A DNA stretch of 64,000 bases from Bradyrhizobium sp. 1 (GTDB lineage Bacteria; Pseudomonadota; Alphaproteobacteria; Rhizobiales; Xanthobacteraceae), in the NCBI RefSeq assembly GCF_023073315.1, contig NZ_JADPJH010000037.1, positions 167,299 through 231,298 on the forward strand. The letters are read 5' to 3'. Positions 24,656 to 32,910 of the stretch are shown here, piece by piece. The position numbers were made by a program, and so were the translations under genes. The stretch's first letter is position 1. Each line of letters begins with the position of its first letter. Under the pieces are notes generated by a model. It worked only from the letters and a program-made list of their open reading frames with translations, searched no databases and had not been told where the DNA came from.

Positions 24656-25531
24656 TCAGATGCTCCCGAACGTGACCGTGGCCTTGTCGTAGGCGCCGTC
24701 GCCCATCGTGCCGGCTTCGAATATGCCGTGCTTCTCGATCCAGTCGAACGACTGTTCGTAGATCTCCTGTGAATAAGGTTCGAACACGATCCGCTCGCCG
24801 GGCCCCCAGCGCCGCGTATCCATGGCCGCGTGGAAGCGCTCGGGAAATTCATTCTTGAAGTGGCGGGTGTAAAGCTCCGGGCGCAGGTCAATGTCGCGCT
24901 GTGCTTTCTTCAGGGCACGGAAATAGCGCTTGATGTCCTCGGGCGCCGGATCGCCATTGATCATGGACGCGATCATGAAAGTCGTGTCGATGATCTTGCG
25001 ATAGCCGAGCTGCTCGGCGAAATAATAGGGACCGTTGAACAGCGCAGCCGCCTCGCTCTTGCCCTCGAACAGCAGCTCCATCCTGCGAAACAGCATGCCG
25101 TCCTCGAAGGTCAGGTTGATCTGATCGGGCGCCAGGTAGGGCTCGAGCGCCTGGATGGTCGAATAGTGGCTGCCTGACTGGAAGCCGACCGAAATCGGAA
25201 CGCCGGCGAGGTCGGAAGGGGTGCGTATCCCTGAATCGGCTCGAACGAAGATTCCCGAAGGCGCGACGGAATAGATGTCGGCGTAAAGCTTGGCGTGGCC
25301 GTTCGAGGCGGCGACGTTGACCGTCCAGTGGCAGGCGCAACTGACGTCGGCCTTGCGGCCCTTCTCGATGCTCTGGAAGGCCCCTTCATTGACCTTGTTG
25401 TGGTGCTGACCCTCTGTCGAGCGGATCAACTCGCGGAACTCGTAGTCGAGCCCTTCGTCGCGGAAGTAGCCCTTTTCCTCGGCCACCCATTCCTGAAGGC
25501 GGAAATGCGATTCGATCACGAATTTGGTCAT
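24656..25531 (-). CDS. NMT1/THI5-like substrate-binding protein without signal peptide
   Basis: 291 aa from ATG 25531, fixed by a strong GGAGG 6 nt upstream. The body is a periplasmic-binding-protein type II fold: VIESHFRLQEWVAEEKGYFRDEGLDYEF, FVRADSGIRTPSDLAGVPISVGFQSGS, and EDGMLFRRMELLFEGKSEAAALF resemble NMT1/SsuA-like receptors. There is no hydrophobic leader and no permease or ATPase gene nearby. It could be a cytoplasmic enzyme of this fold (as THI5 is) or an orphan receptor. It diverges from a LysR gene that probably regulates it. Confidence 0.68.
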   Translation of the reverse strand: MTKFVIESHFRLQEWVAEEKGYFRDEGLDYEFRELIRSTEGQHHNKVNEGAFQSIEKGRKADVSCACHWTVNVAASNGHAKLYADIYSVAPSGIFVRADSGIRTPSDLAGVPISVGFQSGSHYSTIQALEPYLAPDQINLTFEDGMLFRRMELLFEGKSEAAALFNGPYYFAEQLGYRKIIDTTFMIASMINGDPAPEDIKRYFRALKKAQRDIDLRPELYTRHFKNEFPERFHAAMDTRRWGPGERIVFEPYSQEIYEQSFDWIEKHGIFEAGTMGDGAYDKATVTFGSI

Positions 25532-25627
25532 GGTTTCCTCCGCATCCGCTGTTTGGCCGTTCAATTGCCTTTGACCCCAGATAGCAAACGGCGATGCTCG
25601 ATCTATGGCTCAAAGGGAATGTTTCAT

Positions 25628-26554
25628 ATGTCTAAAATGGAATCTTCCGGCATCGACTTCCGCGACCTCAGGGTGCTCGACGCGCTGATCCGCGAGGGCA
25701 GCATCACGCGTGCTGCCGCAAGTCTCGAAACCACGCAACCGGCTGTCAGCAAGCTGCTGGCGCGCTTGCGTCTGCGCTTCGACGATCCTCTGTTCGTGCG
25801 AGATGGCCGGGGCGTGCAGCCGACGGCGCGGGCCGTCGAGATGGCCTCGCAGGTCCGCGCCCTGCTCGAGATGGCCGACACGCTGTGGCAGGAGCGGCTG
25901 CCGTTCGATCCGCGCAAATCGGAGAAGACCTTCAGTCTGCTTTTGACCGATGTCGGCATGGTGCGGTTCCTGCCGCCCTTGGTCGCGCGCCTCGCCGAAC
26001 TCGCGCCGCGCGTTCAGGTGCGCGCCATTCCGCTCGATTCCCGGCACTTTGCGCTCAAGCTGGAGTCAGGCGAAGCGGACCTTGCGCTCGGCGCTCTCCC
26101 GCGCGCGGCGGGGCATCTTCGCTCGCAGCGGCTCTATTCCGACGGTTATGCCAGTGTGGTGCGGCGAGGGCATCCGCGGCCGGCGCAGGCGCGAACGCGC
26201 CGGGGATTTCTCGATGAGCAGCACATCCTGATCACCGCATCCGAGACCGGGCATGCGGCGCATCTCGAGACGCAGCGTGTGCTGACGCGGGCGATCGCCC
26301 GCGCCAATATCCTGTTGCAGGTGCCGAGTTTCATCGCGGGCGCGATCGTGGCATCGCAAACCGATGGGGTCGCAACCTTGCCCGCCAATCTGGCCGCCAT
26401 CGTCGCCGAGCCACTCGGAATGACCGTGTTCAGGACGCCAGTTGCGCTACCGCGGATCGAGATCGCGCAATATTGGCACGAGCGCTACCATCGTGATCCC
26501 GCCCACCGCTGGCTGCGATCGATCACACTCGCTTTATTCGGCAATCGCGCCTAG
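25628..26554 (+). CDS. LysR-family transcriptional regulator
   Basis: 308 aa from ATG 25628, which has AAAGGGA 10 nt upstream; an ATG three codons earlier would abut that site. The N-terminal winged helix reads LRVLDALIREGSITRAAASLETTQPAVSKLLARLRLRFDDPLFVRDGRGVQPT, with the recognition helix at about residues 37-50. The C-terminal effector domain (about 97-300) is PBP-like. The QVRAIPLDSRHFALKLESGEADLALG block is NodD/NahR-like. It shares a 96-bp intergenic region with the divergent binding-protein gene, its likely target. Confidence 0.88.
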   Translation: MSKMESSGIDFRDLRVLDALIREGSITRAAASLETTQPAVSKLLARLRLRFDDPLFVRDGRGVQPTARAVEMASQVRALLEMADTLWQERLPFDPRKSEKTFSLLLTDVGMVRFLPPLVARLAELAPRVQVRAIPLDSRHFALKLESGEADLALGALPRAAGHLRSQRLYSDGYASVVRRGHPRPAQARTRRGFLDEQHILITASETGHAAHLETQRVLTRAIARANILLQVPSFIAGAIVASQTDGVATLPANLAAIVAEPLGMTVFRTPVALPRIEIAQYWHERYHRDPAHRWLRSITLALFGNRA

Positions 26555-26585
26555 GCGTCGCCGCCATGGCTGGAGAGGGTCGCCT

Positions 26586-26667
26586 AAATTGCACCGAGTA
26601 CAATGTTCTAATTGCTCCGAATATAGTATCGGATCATATTCGGCGCAAAGAGCAAATTGCACCGGGT
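26586..26667. repeat. Nested inverted and direct repeats in an AT-rich patch
   Basis: AAATTGCACCGAGT (26586-26599) recurs as AAATTGCACCGGGT (26654-26667), one mismatch. Between them lie the inverted pair CCGAATAT / ATATTCGG (26617-26624, 26636-26643) and the outer pair AATTGCTC / GAGCAAATT (26610-26617, 26650-26658). The patch is AT-richer than its surroundings. It may be a complex operator or the scar of a lost element. Confidence 0.6.
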
Positions 26668-26694
26668 GGGCTCGGTGGCAACGGAGCGACGACA

Positions 26695-26802
26695 ATGCAC
26701 CTGAGTTATTTCGATCTGTTTCTGGCGTTCCTCGGATTGAGCTTGGGAGTGCCCTCAGCGCTGCCTAGCTGGTTTTTTCAGAATAAGGATCCGCGGTCGT
26801 AA
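26695..26802 (+). CDS. Possible 35-aa membrane peptide
   Basis: ORF MHLSYFDLFLAFLGLSLGVP followed by SALPSWFFQNKDPRS. Residues 5-24 could form one membrane helix. ACGGAGCGACGACA precedes the ATG (GGAG 9 nt away). It follows directly on the repeat patch. Short and unsupported by homology that can be checked here. Confidence 0.3.
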   Translation: MHLSYFDLFLAFLGLSLGVPSALPSWFFQNKDPRS

Positions 26803-26859
26803 GCGGACCCATGCCGCGATCCGGAAAGGCGTGAACGGATTTGTACGCGACGGAGCTGA

Positions 26860-27135
26860 AGACGCACCAAGGAGGTCTATGCGGGAGCGACCAGCCTGTT
26901 CTTCAGCGTCGGCAATGCGACCAAGGCGGTGCCGTGGCTGCTGCTGGTGCGACCGGCCGGCAACGTCTGGATCGTGATGGCGACGTGCCTCCTCGCCATT
27001 CCCTCAGGCGTCTGGCTCGGCTGGCGATTGCATGGAAAGCTCGACCAGCAGCAGATCTACCGGGCCTGCTACGGCTTGCTGGTCGCGACCGCGCTGAAGC
27101 TGTTATGGGATGGAGTGTCCGGCTATCTCGCGTGA
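26860..27135 (+). pseudogene. C-terminal remnant of a TauE/SafE (TSUP) permease
   Basis: The frame after an in-frame TGA at 26857 reads RTKEVYAGATSLFFSVGNAT then KAVPWLLLVRPAGNVWIVMA, continuing through LLAIPSGVWLGWRLHGKLDQ to QIYRACYGLLVATALKLLWD. This is the C-terminal third of a sulfite-exporter TauE/SafE family permease (last two or three membrane helices and the conserved G-x-x-L-x-x-R/K-L-d loop). No start codon or upstream helices exist, so it is a decayed gene. A shorter ORF from ATG 26929 is possible but unlikely to be functional alone. Confidence 0.65.
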
Positions 27136-27143
27136 AGAGATGT

Positions 27144-27171
27144 CGGCGTCGGCGTTTGTCGGCCGACGCCG
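27144..27171. terminator. Bidirectional hairpin between remnant and MBL gene
   Basis: CGGCGTCGG (27144-27152) pairs with CCGACGCCG (27163-27171), 10-nt loop. It lies between converging frames, 14 bp past the MBL stop; only a short T-run (GTTTG) follows on the plus strand. Confidence 0.5.
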
Positions 27172-27185
27172 TTTGCGCTGACGCC

Positions 27186-28169
27186 CTACAACGTCATCTG
27201 CATCGGTTCGGGATAGTAGTGAAACCCGTCGCCGGCCTTGGCGACATGGCCGTAGCCCGGCCAGGCGAAATGATAGGACATGACAGGCGTCTTGTTGGCC
27301 GCAAGCGTGGTGAGCAGTTTCACGCGCGACTCGGCCGCCTGCTTGGGGTCGGTGTCGTAGGAGAATTCCATCCGGGGACGCTCGAGCAGCAGCACGGGAT
27401 GGTGTGAGAGGTCACCAAGGAAGGCGAACGACTTGCCGGCGGACGAGACCATGAAGATGGAGTGGCCGACGGTGTGGCCCGGCGCCGAGATCGCCTGCAC
27501 GCCCGGCAGAAATTCCTGGCCGTCCTTGAAGAAGACGATGCGGTCGCGGACCGGCAGCAGGTTCTTGCGGGCGTGAACCACAAAATCCTTGACCGGGCTG
27601 CCGAGCTTGCCCTCGTCCGTCCAGAAGTCGAAATCGGTCTGGGAAATGTAGATCTGCGCGTTCGGAAACAGCGGCTTGCCGCCGTCGTCCACGATGCCGC
27701 CGATGTGGTCGATATGGGCATGCGAGCAGACCACGGCGTCGATGTCCTCCCGCTTGATGCCGGCTTCCGTCATGCTCTTCTGCTGCCGCCCGGTGGTCGG
27801 GCCGAACATCTTGGACGTGCCCATGCCGGTATCGAACAGGATCAGCTTGTCGCCGGTGTTGACGATCGGCGAGTTCTGCTCGAGCACGACATTGTCCGGC
27901 GACAGGAAATTGTCCGCCAGCATCTTCTTCACCTCTTCCTTGGGAACGCCGGTGAAGGTGCCGGAGGGATCACCGAGCGGCAGCGGGCCGTCGGACACGA
28001 TGGTCACTTCGGCATCGCCGAGAACGAAGCGGTGCCAGTAGGGCGTCTGGGTACCGAGCTTGGGCGCGCGTGCGATCGCGCTGCTGCCGAGCAGTGTGCT
28101 GGCGCCAAGGCCAACGCCAAGACCAGCGCCGAGCGCGAGCAAGGATCGACGTGAGACATCCCGTGTCAT
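27186..28169 (-). CDS. Tat-exported MBL-fold metallohydrolase
   Basis: 327 aa. The N-terminus MTRDVSRRSLLALGAGLGVG is a twin-arginine signal (SRRSLL), so the protein folds in the cytoplasm and is exported. The metallo-beta-lactamase motif is SHAHIDHIGG (about residues 150-159); further zinc ligands lie in GHTVGHS and near the C-terminal SYHFAWPGYGH. Quorum-quenching lactonases and many other hydrolases share this fold; the substrate is unknown. Both neighbours are unrelated. Confidence 0.87.
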   Translation of the reverse strand: MTRDVSRRSLLALGAGLGVGLGASTLLGSSAIARAPKLGTQTPYWHRFVLGDAEVTIVSDGPLPLGDPSGTFTGVPKEEVKKMLADNFLSPDNVVLEQNSPIVNTGDKLILFDTGMGTSKMFGPTTGRQQKSMTEAGIKREDIDAVVCSHAHIDHIGGIVDDGGKPLFPNAQIYISQTDFDFWTDEGKLGSPVKDFVVHARKNLLPVRDRIVFFKDGQEFLPGVQAISAPGHTVGHSIFMVSSAGKSFAFLGDLSHHPVLLLERPRMEFSYDTDPKQAAESRVKLLTTLAANKTPVMSYHFAWPGYGHVAKAGDGFHYYPEPMQMTL

Positions 28170-28464
28170 GCGTTTCCTCCATTTTCTGTTTTGATCCGCA
28201 CGATTTTTCGCGCGTGATGTTCGGCTTGAGGCCTACGCAGCGATGCTGCGCCGGTTCAGACAAGCTAGCAAGTGGAATTGGTTTTCGGATGATCGCGGCT
28301 TGCCAGATTTGGCGGCGCAATTCCGGTGCGCGACAAAAGAAAACCGATGCCGACGTTTGCGGTCAGCACGATCCGGTCAAGCCTGCAGCAATGCAATCAA
28401 TGATTGTGTCGCGATTGTGTCGGCCGGCTGCGCGACGCGGCGAGAGGGCAAGAATCTTTTTAGG
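28170..28464. other. Intergenic region with 10-bp tandem repeat
   Basis: About 295 bp upstream of the MBL gene and downstream of the VOC gene (both minus strand). GATTGTGTCG occurs at 28402-28411 and again at 28413-28422. No ORF of coding character was seen; the promoter of the MBL gene should lie here. Confidence 0.4.
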
Positions 28465-28944
28465 TCACGATGGCGTGCGCGTTCCCAGGCGTTCGACGAA
28501 GCGCATGAGATAACCATCCGGATCCTGGACGAGGAATTCGCGCTGCCCGAGTTCGAGGTCGCCGACCCGGTACCAGGCTTCGTTCGGTTGCTCGTAGAGC
28601 GGCCATTGCGCGTCGCCGAGCGCCTTCAGCATTGGATCGATGCGATCGACGACCATCTGAAAATTGATGCCGCGTCCGAACGGCCGTTGCATCTCGGCCG
28701 TTTCCCAGCGGCCGTTCAATTCGCACAGCATCACCTGCAAACGTCCTTTGACGAGATACGCAAATCGCGCCTCGGGGCGGTCATAAGCAATTTCGAATCC
28801 GAGCAAGTCCCGCCAGAACGACAGGCTGGCTTGGATGTCGGACACGCTGACTTCAGGGACGAGATCGGCAAAGCCACCCTGCGGCGCGCTGCCGGTGCTG
28901 TCGGAGGTCGCGCGCGCGACGGGGTCTGAGAGGGGCTTGTTCAT
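28465..28944 (-). CDS. VOC/bleomycin-resistance-type protein
   Basis: 159 aa. After a 25-aa polar tail, LVPEVSVSDIQASLSFWRDLLGFEI is the classic first beta-alpha-beta-beta-beta unit of the vicinal-oxygen-chelate fold. EFLVQDPDGYLMRFVERLG closes the second unit. Members include glyoxalase, dioxygenases and bleomycin-binding proteins. Its ATG immediately follows the stop of the GntR gene (TGAATG), so the two are one operon; the protein may be part of the catabolic system or act on a toxic intermediate. Confidence 0.83.
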   Translation of the reverse strand: MNKPLSDPVARATSDSTGSAPQGGFADLVPEVSVSDIQASLSFWRDLLGFEIAYDRPEARFAYLVKGRLQVMLCELNGRWETAEMQRPFGRGINFQMVVDRIDPMLKALGDAQWPLYEQPNEAWYRVGDLELGQREFLVQDPDGYLMRFVERLGTRTPS

Positions 28945-29610
28945 TCATGCGATCCGCAGCGCGAGGTCGTTTGCTTCCGTTTCGGCAAAGCCCGCCTGCA
29001 AAACCTCTTCGCGCTTGTGGCGCAGATGCGCACGCAGGATGTGCGAGAGGCCGGCGCCATCGCGCCGCTGCAGCGCGTTCAGGATCGCCTCGTGCTCGCT
29101 GACGGCGAACGCCCAGCGCTGCGGCGTCATCGGCGTCACGTAGCGCGCGCGGCGGATGCGCGCGGTCACGGAGGCGTAGAGCCCGGTCAGCGCGGGATTG
29201 CCGGCGGCTGCGACGATGCCCTCGTGAATGGCGCGGTTGCCGCGATAATACTGGATCAAATCGCCCTCGCGATAATGCCGAACCATGTCCGCATGCGCGG
29301 CTGCGATCGCACCGATCTCGGCGTCGCTGATGCGCTCGCAGGCGAGCTCGCCGGCCAGCGCCTCGAGACCCTGGCAGACCTCGAACAGGTCGCGCATGTC
29401 CTTGTCGGTCAGCTTCGCCGCGCGCGAGCCGCGATGGGGCAGCAGCTGCACGAGGCCTTCGGCCGCCAGCACCTTGAGTGCCTCGCGCAGCGGTGTGCGC
29501 GAGATTTCGAGCCGCTCGCACAGCTCGCGCTCGGGAATCCGCGCGCCCGGCGGGATTTCGCCGTCGAGCAGGATGATGCGGATGCGGCCGACGACCTCCT
29601 CATGAAGCAT
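28945..29610 (-). CDS. GntR-family (FCD) transcriptional regulator
   Basis: 221 aa. The winged helix is GEIPPGARIPERELCERLEISRTPLREALKVLAAEGLVQLLPHRGS (about residues 17-62). The C-terminal FCD domain has the metal-binding residues spread over LFEVCQGLEALAGELACE, NRAIHEGIVAAAGN and SEHEAILNAL. FCD regulators usually sense carboxylic acids and repress adjacent catabolic operons. It is divergent from the crotonase-CoA transferase-TctCBA-PdxA operon and the space between holds operator-like repeats, so it most likely controls that operon and itself. Confidence 0.9.
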   Translation of the reverse strand: MLHEEVVGRIRIILLDGEIPPGARIPERELCERLEISRTPLREALKVLAAEGLVQLLPHRGSRAAKLTDKDMRDLFEVCQGLEALAGELACERISDAEIGAIAAAHADMVRHYREGDLIQYYRGNRAIHEGIVAAAGNPALTGLYASVTARIRRARYVTPMTPQRWAFAVSEHEAILNALQRRDGAGLSHILRAHLRHKREEVLQAGFAETEANDLALRIA

Positions 29611-29623
29611 GGGTCAATCTCTA

Positions 29624-29637
29624 TTTTGCATTCAAAA
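29624..29637. promoter_or_regulatory. GntR operator candidate 1
   Basis: TTTTGCATTCAAAA, a near-perfect palindrome of the form TTTTGnATnCAAAA, 14 bp upstream of the GntR start (minus strand). Same motif at 29686 and, partly, at 29760. Confidence 0.65.
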
Positions 29638-29685
29638 GCGAATTAATCGGCTAAGGGACAAAGATTATAGCTTGAAAATCCAAAT

Positions 29686-29699
29686 TTTTGCATTCAAAA
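29686..29699. promoter_or_regulatory. GntR operator candidate 2
   Basis: Identical TTTTGCATTCAAAA, centred 62 bp (about six helical turns) from site 1 and overlapping the presumed promoter of the crotonase gene (TTGAAA at 29672). Confidence 0.65.
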
Positions 29700-29727
29700 A
29701 TGTAAAAAAGCAAAAGGGACGTGGGAA

Positions 29728-30522
29728 ATGGACCAGGCTGCAGGGGCGGAAGACCTCATTTTTGAATGCAGGGACGGCATCGGTTGGATCACTTTCAACC
29801 GCCCGCAGGCCCGCAATGCTTTCACGTTCGCCATGTACGAACGGCTCGCTGCCATTTGCGAAGAGGCCAACGACGACCGTTCCATCAAGGTGCTGGTGCT
29901 GCGCGGGTCCGGCGACAAGGCTTTTGCCTCGGGCACCGACATCAACCAGTTCCGCGAGTTCAAGACGCCGCAGGACGCCATCGACTACGAGAACCGGATT
30001 GATCGCGTGCTCACCACGCTCGAGCAGTGCCGGGTGCCGACGATTGCGGCGATCAACGGGTTCTGCACCGGGGGCGGGGCGGGAATAGCCGCCGCCTGTG
30101 ACCTGCGCATCGGCACGGCAAGCACGAAGATCGGATTTCCGATTGCGCGGACGCTCGGCAATTGCCTGTCGATGTCCAATGTCAGCCGTCTCACCGCGCT
30201 GATTGGCGCCGCGCGCGTCAAGGACCTGATCTTCACCGCGCGTCTCATCGATGCCACGGAAGCCGCCAGTGTCGGGCTGCTCGGCGAGGTCGTCGATGAT
30301 CTTGCTGCGCTGGACAAGCGCGCCGACGAGCTCGCCCGGCTCCTGGCCAGTCACGCCCCGCTGACATTGACCGCCACCAAGCAAGCGGTCGCCCGCTTGC
30401 AAAGGCGGCTGACGCGGGACGAGGGCGAAGACCTCATCCTGATGTGCTACACGAGCCAGGATTTTCGCGAAGGGCTCGATGCTTTCCTCAACAAGCGCGC
30501 CCCGCAGTGGCGTGGCCAATAG
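29728..30522 (+). CDS. Crotonase-superfamily protein lacking both catalytic Glu
   Basis: 264 aa. The CoA/oxyanion-hole segments are present: KAFASGTDINQF (about residues 70-81) and NGFCTGGGAGIAAACDLRIG (about 110-129). In hydratases the second block reads GGG-x-E and is followed by a P-E-I block; here they are GGGAGI and GFPIAR, so both acid/base glutamates are absent. It therefore is probably not a plain enoyl-CoA hydratase but an isomerase, decarboxylase or hydrolase of the fold. First gene of the operon, 10 bp ahead of the CoA-transferase. Confidence 0.82.
   Translation: MDQAAGAEDLIFECRDGIGWITFNRPQARNAFTFAMYERLAAICEEANDDRSIKVLVLRGSGDKAFASGTDINQFREFKTPQDAIDYENRIDRVLTTLEQCRVPTIAAINGFCTGGGAGIAAACDLRIGTASTKIGFPIARTLGNCLSMSNVSRLTALIGAARVKDLIFTARLIDATEAASVGLLGEVVDDLAALDKRADELARLLASHAPLTLTATKQAVARLQRRLTRDEGEDLILMCYTSQDFREGLDAFLNKRAPQWRGQ
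29760..29773. promoter_or_regulatory. GntR operator candidate 3, inside crotonase gene
   Basis: TTTTGAATGCAGGG: the inverse orientation of the motif with one intact arm, centred 74 bp (about seven turns) from site 2. It lies within codons 11-16 of the crotonase gene. Confidence 0.45.
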
Positions 30523-30532
30523 GACGCCCCCG

Positions 30533-31792
30533 ATGCAAAGCGATCGATCGCAATCCAACTCCCCTCGCAAGGGACCACTCGCGGGCCTCAAGGTCGTCGA
30601 TCTCACCCATGTCATGGCAGGACCGACCTGCACCCTGATGCTCGCCGACATGGGCGCCGACGTCATCAAGGTCGAAAAATCACCGAACGGGGACGACACC
30701 CGCCATTCGGTGCCGCCGAAGATCGGCGACGAGGCAGCCTCCTTCCTGATGATGAACCGCAACAAGCGCGGCATCGTGCTGGACCTCAAGACCGAGGGCG
30801 GCAAGCAGGTCCTGCGGCGCCTGATTGCGGACGCCGACGTACTGGTCGAGAATTTTGCGCCGGGCGCCATGGAGCGTCTCGGCTTCGGATATGAGGCGCT
30901 GCACAAGCAGCATCCGTCGCTGATCTACTGCTCGCTGTCGGGTTTTGGCCGCACCGGCCCCTACAAGGACCGCAGGGGATTTGACCTGGTCGCGCAGGCC
31001 ATGAGCGGCATCATGAGCTTTACCGGCGAACGCCCCGATGGTCCGCCCGTGAAATGCGGCCCGCCGCTCTCCGACATCACCGCCGGCCTGCTCGCCAGCA
31101 TGGGCATTTTGGCCGCCTATACCCATCGCCTCAAGACGGGCGAAGGGCAGTGGGTCGAGACATCGCTCTACGAGGCCGCGCTGGTGCAGACCTACTGGCA
31201 ATCCACCATCGCGTTGGCCGCGGGCACCGCGCCGCGCGCGATGGGTTCGGCCCATCCGCTCAACGCGCCGTATCAGGCGTTCGAAGCCTTGGACGGCTGG
31301 CTGGTGGTCGGCGGCGCCAACAAGAAGCACTGGCTGTTGATGCTGGATGCGCTCGGCGTCAGCGAGCTCGCCGCCGATCCGCGCTTCGTCAACGGCGCTG
31401 ACCGCATGGCGAACCTGAAGGAGCTCGAGGCGGTTCTGAGCGAGCGCTTCCGCACGAAGTCGCGGGCGCATTGGCTCGCGGTGCTGGACGAGAAAGGCGT
31501 GCCGTGCGGCCCCGTCCACGACATGCTGGAGGCGCTCAGCGATCCGCAGACGCTGGCGCGCGAGATGGTCGTCGAGGTCGAGCACTCCACGCTCGGCCCC
31601 GTGAAGACGATTGGGCTTCCCGTCAAGTTTTCGGAGACCCCAGGCAAAGTGCGCACGGGCGCGCCGGTCTACGGTGAGCATACGAGCGAGGTGCTGGCCG
31701 AGTACGGGTTTGACCAAAAGCAGATCGAAGCGCTCGAAAGAGAAGGCGCAATCGTTCTGGGTGCAGGGAGGCGCGAGGCACGCGTCGCCTGA
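30533..31792 (+). CDS. Family III CoA-transferase (CaiB/BaiF)
   Basis: 419 aa from ATG 30533. Family blocks: LAGLKVVDLTHVMAGPTCTLMLADMGADVIKVE at the N-terminus, NRNKRGIVLDLKTEGGKQVLRRL, the catalytic Asp in RRGFDLVAQAMSG (about residue 150), and GEGQWVETSLYEAAL. Family III enzymes move CoA between carboxylic acids. With the crotonase upstream and a TctCBA importer downstream it likely activates the imported acid as a CoA thioester. Confidence 0.9.
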   Translation: MQSDRSQSNSPRKGPLAGLKVVDLTHVMAGPTCTLMLADMGADVIKVEKSPNGDDTRHSVPPKIGDEAASFLMMNRNKRGIVLDLKTEGGKQVLRRLIADADVLVENFAPGAMERLGFGYEALHKQHPSLIYCSLSGFGRTGPYKDRRGFDLVAQAMSGIMSFTGERPDGPPVKCGPPLSDITAGLLASMGILAAYTHRLKTGEGQWVETSLYEAALVQTYWQSTIALAAGTAPRAMGSAHPLNAPYQAFEALDGWLVVGGANKKHWLLMLDALGVSELAADPRFVNGADRMANLKELEAVLSERFRTKSRAHWLAVLDEKGVPCGPVHDMLEALSDPQTLAREMVVEVEHSTLGPVKTIGLPVKFSETPGKVRTGAPVYGEHTSEVLAEYGFDQKQIEALEREGAIVLGAGRREARVA

Positions 31793-31842
31793 CGGACTGT
31801 CGATAGAACACAAAAACAAAACATAAAAAGCTGGAGGAAATC

Positions 31843-32835
31843 ATGGGTGGGACGTCAAAGCTTCTGCTGTCCGCGGCTGTGGCCGTACTCGCCGGGCCGG
31901 TGCCGGCGCTCGCGGCCTGGCAGCCGCAAAAGCCGATCGAGTTCATTGCCACCGCGGGCCCGGGCGGCGGCACCGACAATATCGCCCGCGCGGTGCAGAA
32001 CATCATCACCAAGTACAAGCTGACGGACCAGCCGATCGTCGTCGTCAACAAGGCTGGCGGCAGCGGCGCGGAAGGCTATGTTTACGGCAAGGCGTCCGCC
32101 GGTGATCCCTACAAGGTGATCTTCGGCACGTCGAACGCATGGCAGCAACCGCTCGTCTCCAAGGTCGCCTTCAATTACACCGATCTCACTCCGATCGCGG
32201 CGATGGCGCAGGATGAATTCCTGCTCTGGGTCAAGCAGGACTCGCCCATCAAGACGGCGGGCGACTATTTGAAGGCCGCTGCCACAGGCGATTTCAAGAT
32301 GGGCGGGGCACAGTCAAAAGACACCGACGAGGTGCTGACCCGCATGATCGAGAAGGCCGGCAAGGTCAAGTTGACCTACATCCCCTTCAAGAGCGGTGCG
32401 GAGACCGCCGTGCAGCTCGCCGGCGGACACCTCGATTCCCACGTCAACAATCCCAGCGAGAGCATTGGGCAATGGCGCGGTGGAACGCAACGCCCGCTCT
32501 GCGTCTTCAGCCCCAAGCGCCTGCCGCAGGGCGCCAAGGTCACCGCGACCGAAGGCTGGGGCGACGTGCCCACCTGTGCCGAGCAGGGGCTCGACATCAA
32601 GCAATATGAGCAGCCGCGCACGGTGTGGCTGCCCGGCAAGGTCACGCCGGACCAGGCCGCGTTCTACATCGACCTCATGAAGAAGGTGCAGGCGACGCCG
32701 GAATGGAAGGACTACATCGAGAAGACCTCCCAGGTCGACACGTTCCTGACCGGCGCCGAGTTCGACAAGTTCATCAAGGAGGACCTCGAGCACCTCAGGC
32801 TGGTTGCGGGCGAGCAGGGCTGGCTGGTCAAATGA
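31843..32835 (+). CDS. tctC: Tripartite tricarboxylate transporter receptor (Bug/TctC family)
   Basis: 330 aa, good ribosome site (TGGAGGAA). Signal peptide about residues 1-25 (KLLLSAAVAVLAGPVPALA). The Bug-family ligand loop appears in FIATAGPGGGTDNIARAVQ, with conserved VVNKAGGSGAEGYVY. Periplasmic receptor that hands a carboxylate to the TctAB permease encoded downstream. Ligand unknown. A 139-bp inverted-repeat element separates it from tctB. Confidence 0.88.
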   Translation: MGGTSKLLLSAAVAVLAGPVPALAAWQPQKPIEFIATAGPGGGTDNIARAVQNIITKYKLTDQPIVVVNKAGGSGAEGYVYGKASAGDPYKVIFGTSNAWQQPLVSKVAFNYTDLTPIAAMAQDEFLLWVKQDSPIKTAGDYLKAAATGDFKMGGAQSKDTDEVLTRMIEKAGKVKLTYIPFKSGAETAVQLAGGHLDSHVNNPSESIGQWRGGTQRPLCVFSPKRLPQGAKVTATEGWGDVPTCAEQGLDIKQYEQPRTVWLPGKVTPDQAAFYIDLMKKVQATPEWKDYIEKTSQVDTFLTGAEFDKFIKEDLEHLRLVAGEQGWLVK

Positions 32836-32910
32836 AGTGGGGCTGTCGCACCAGCTTTGATGTGAGCCGGGCTTCCCGCCGTATCTCCGCCATCGCTTCG
32901 CCAACTCCGC

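Noticed and set aside
25532..25627. TPP riboswitch upstream of the THI5/NMT1-like gene
   Set aside because: The 96-bp divergent space has no TPP-riboswitch core (no CUGAGA or ACCUGA-type segments).
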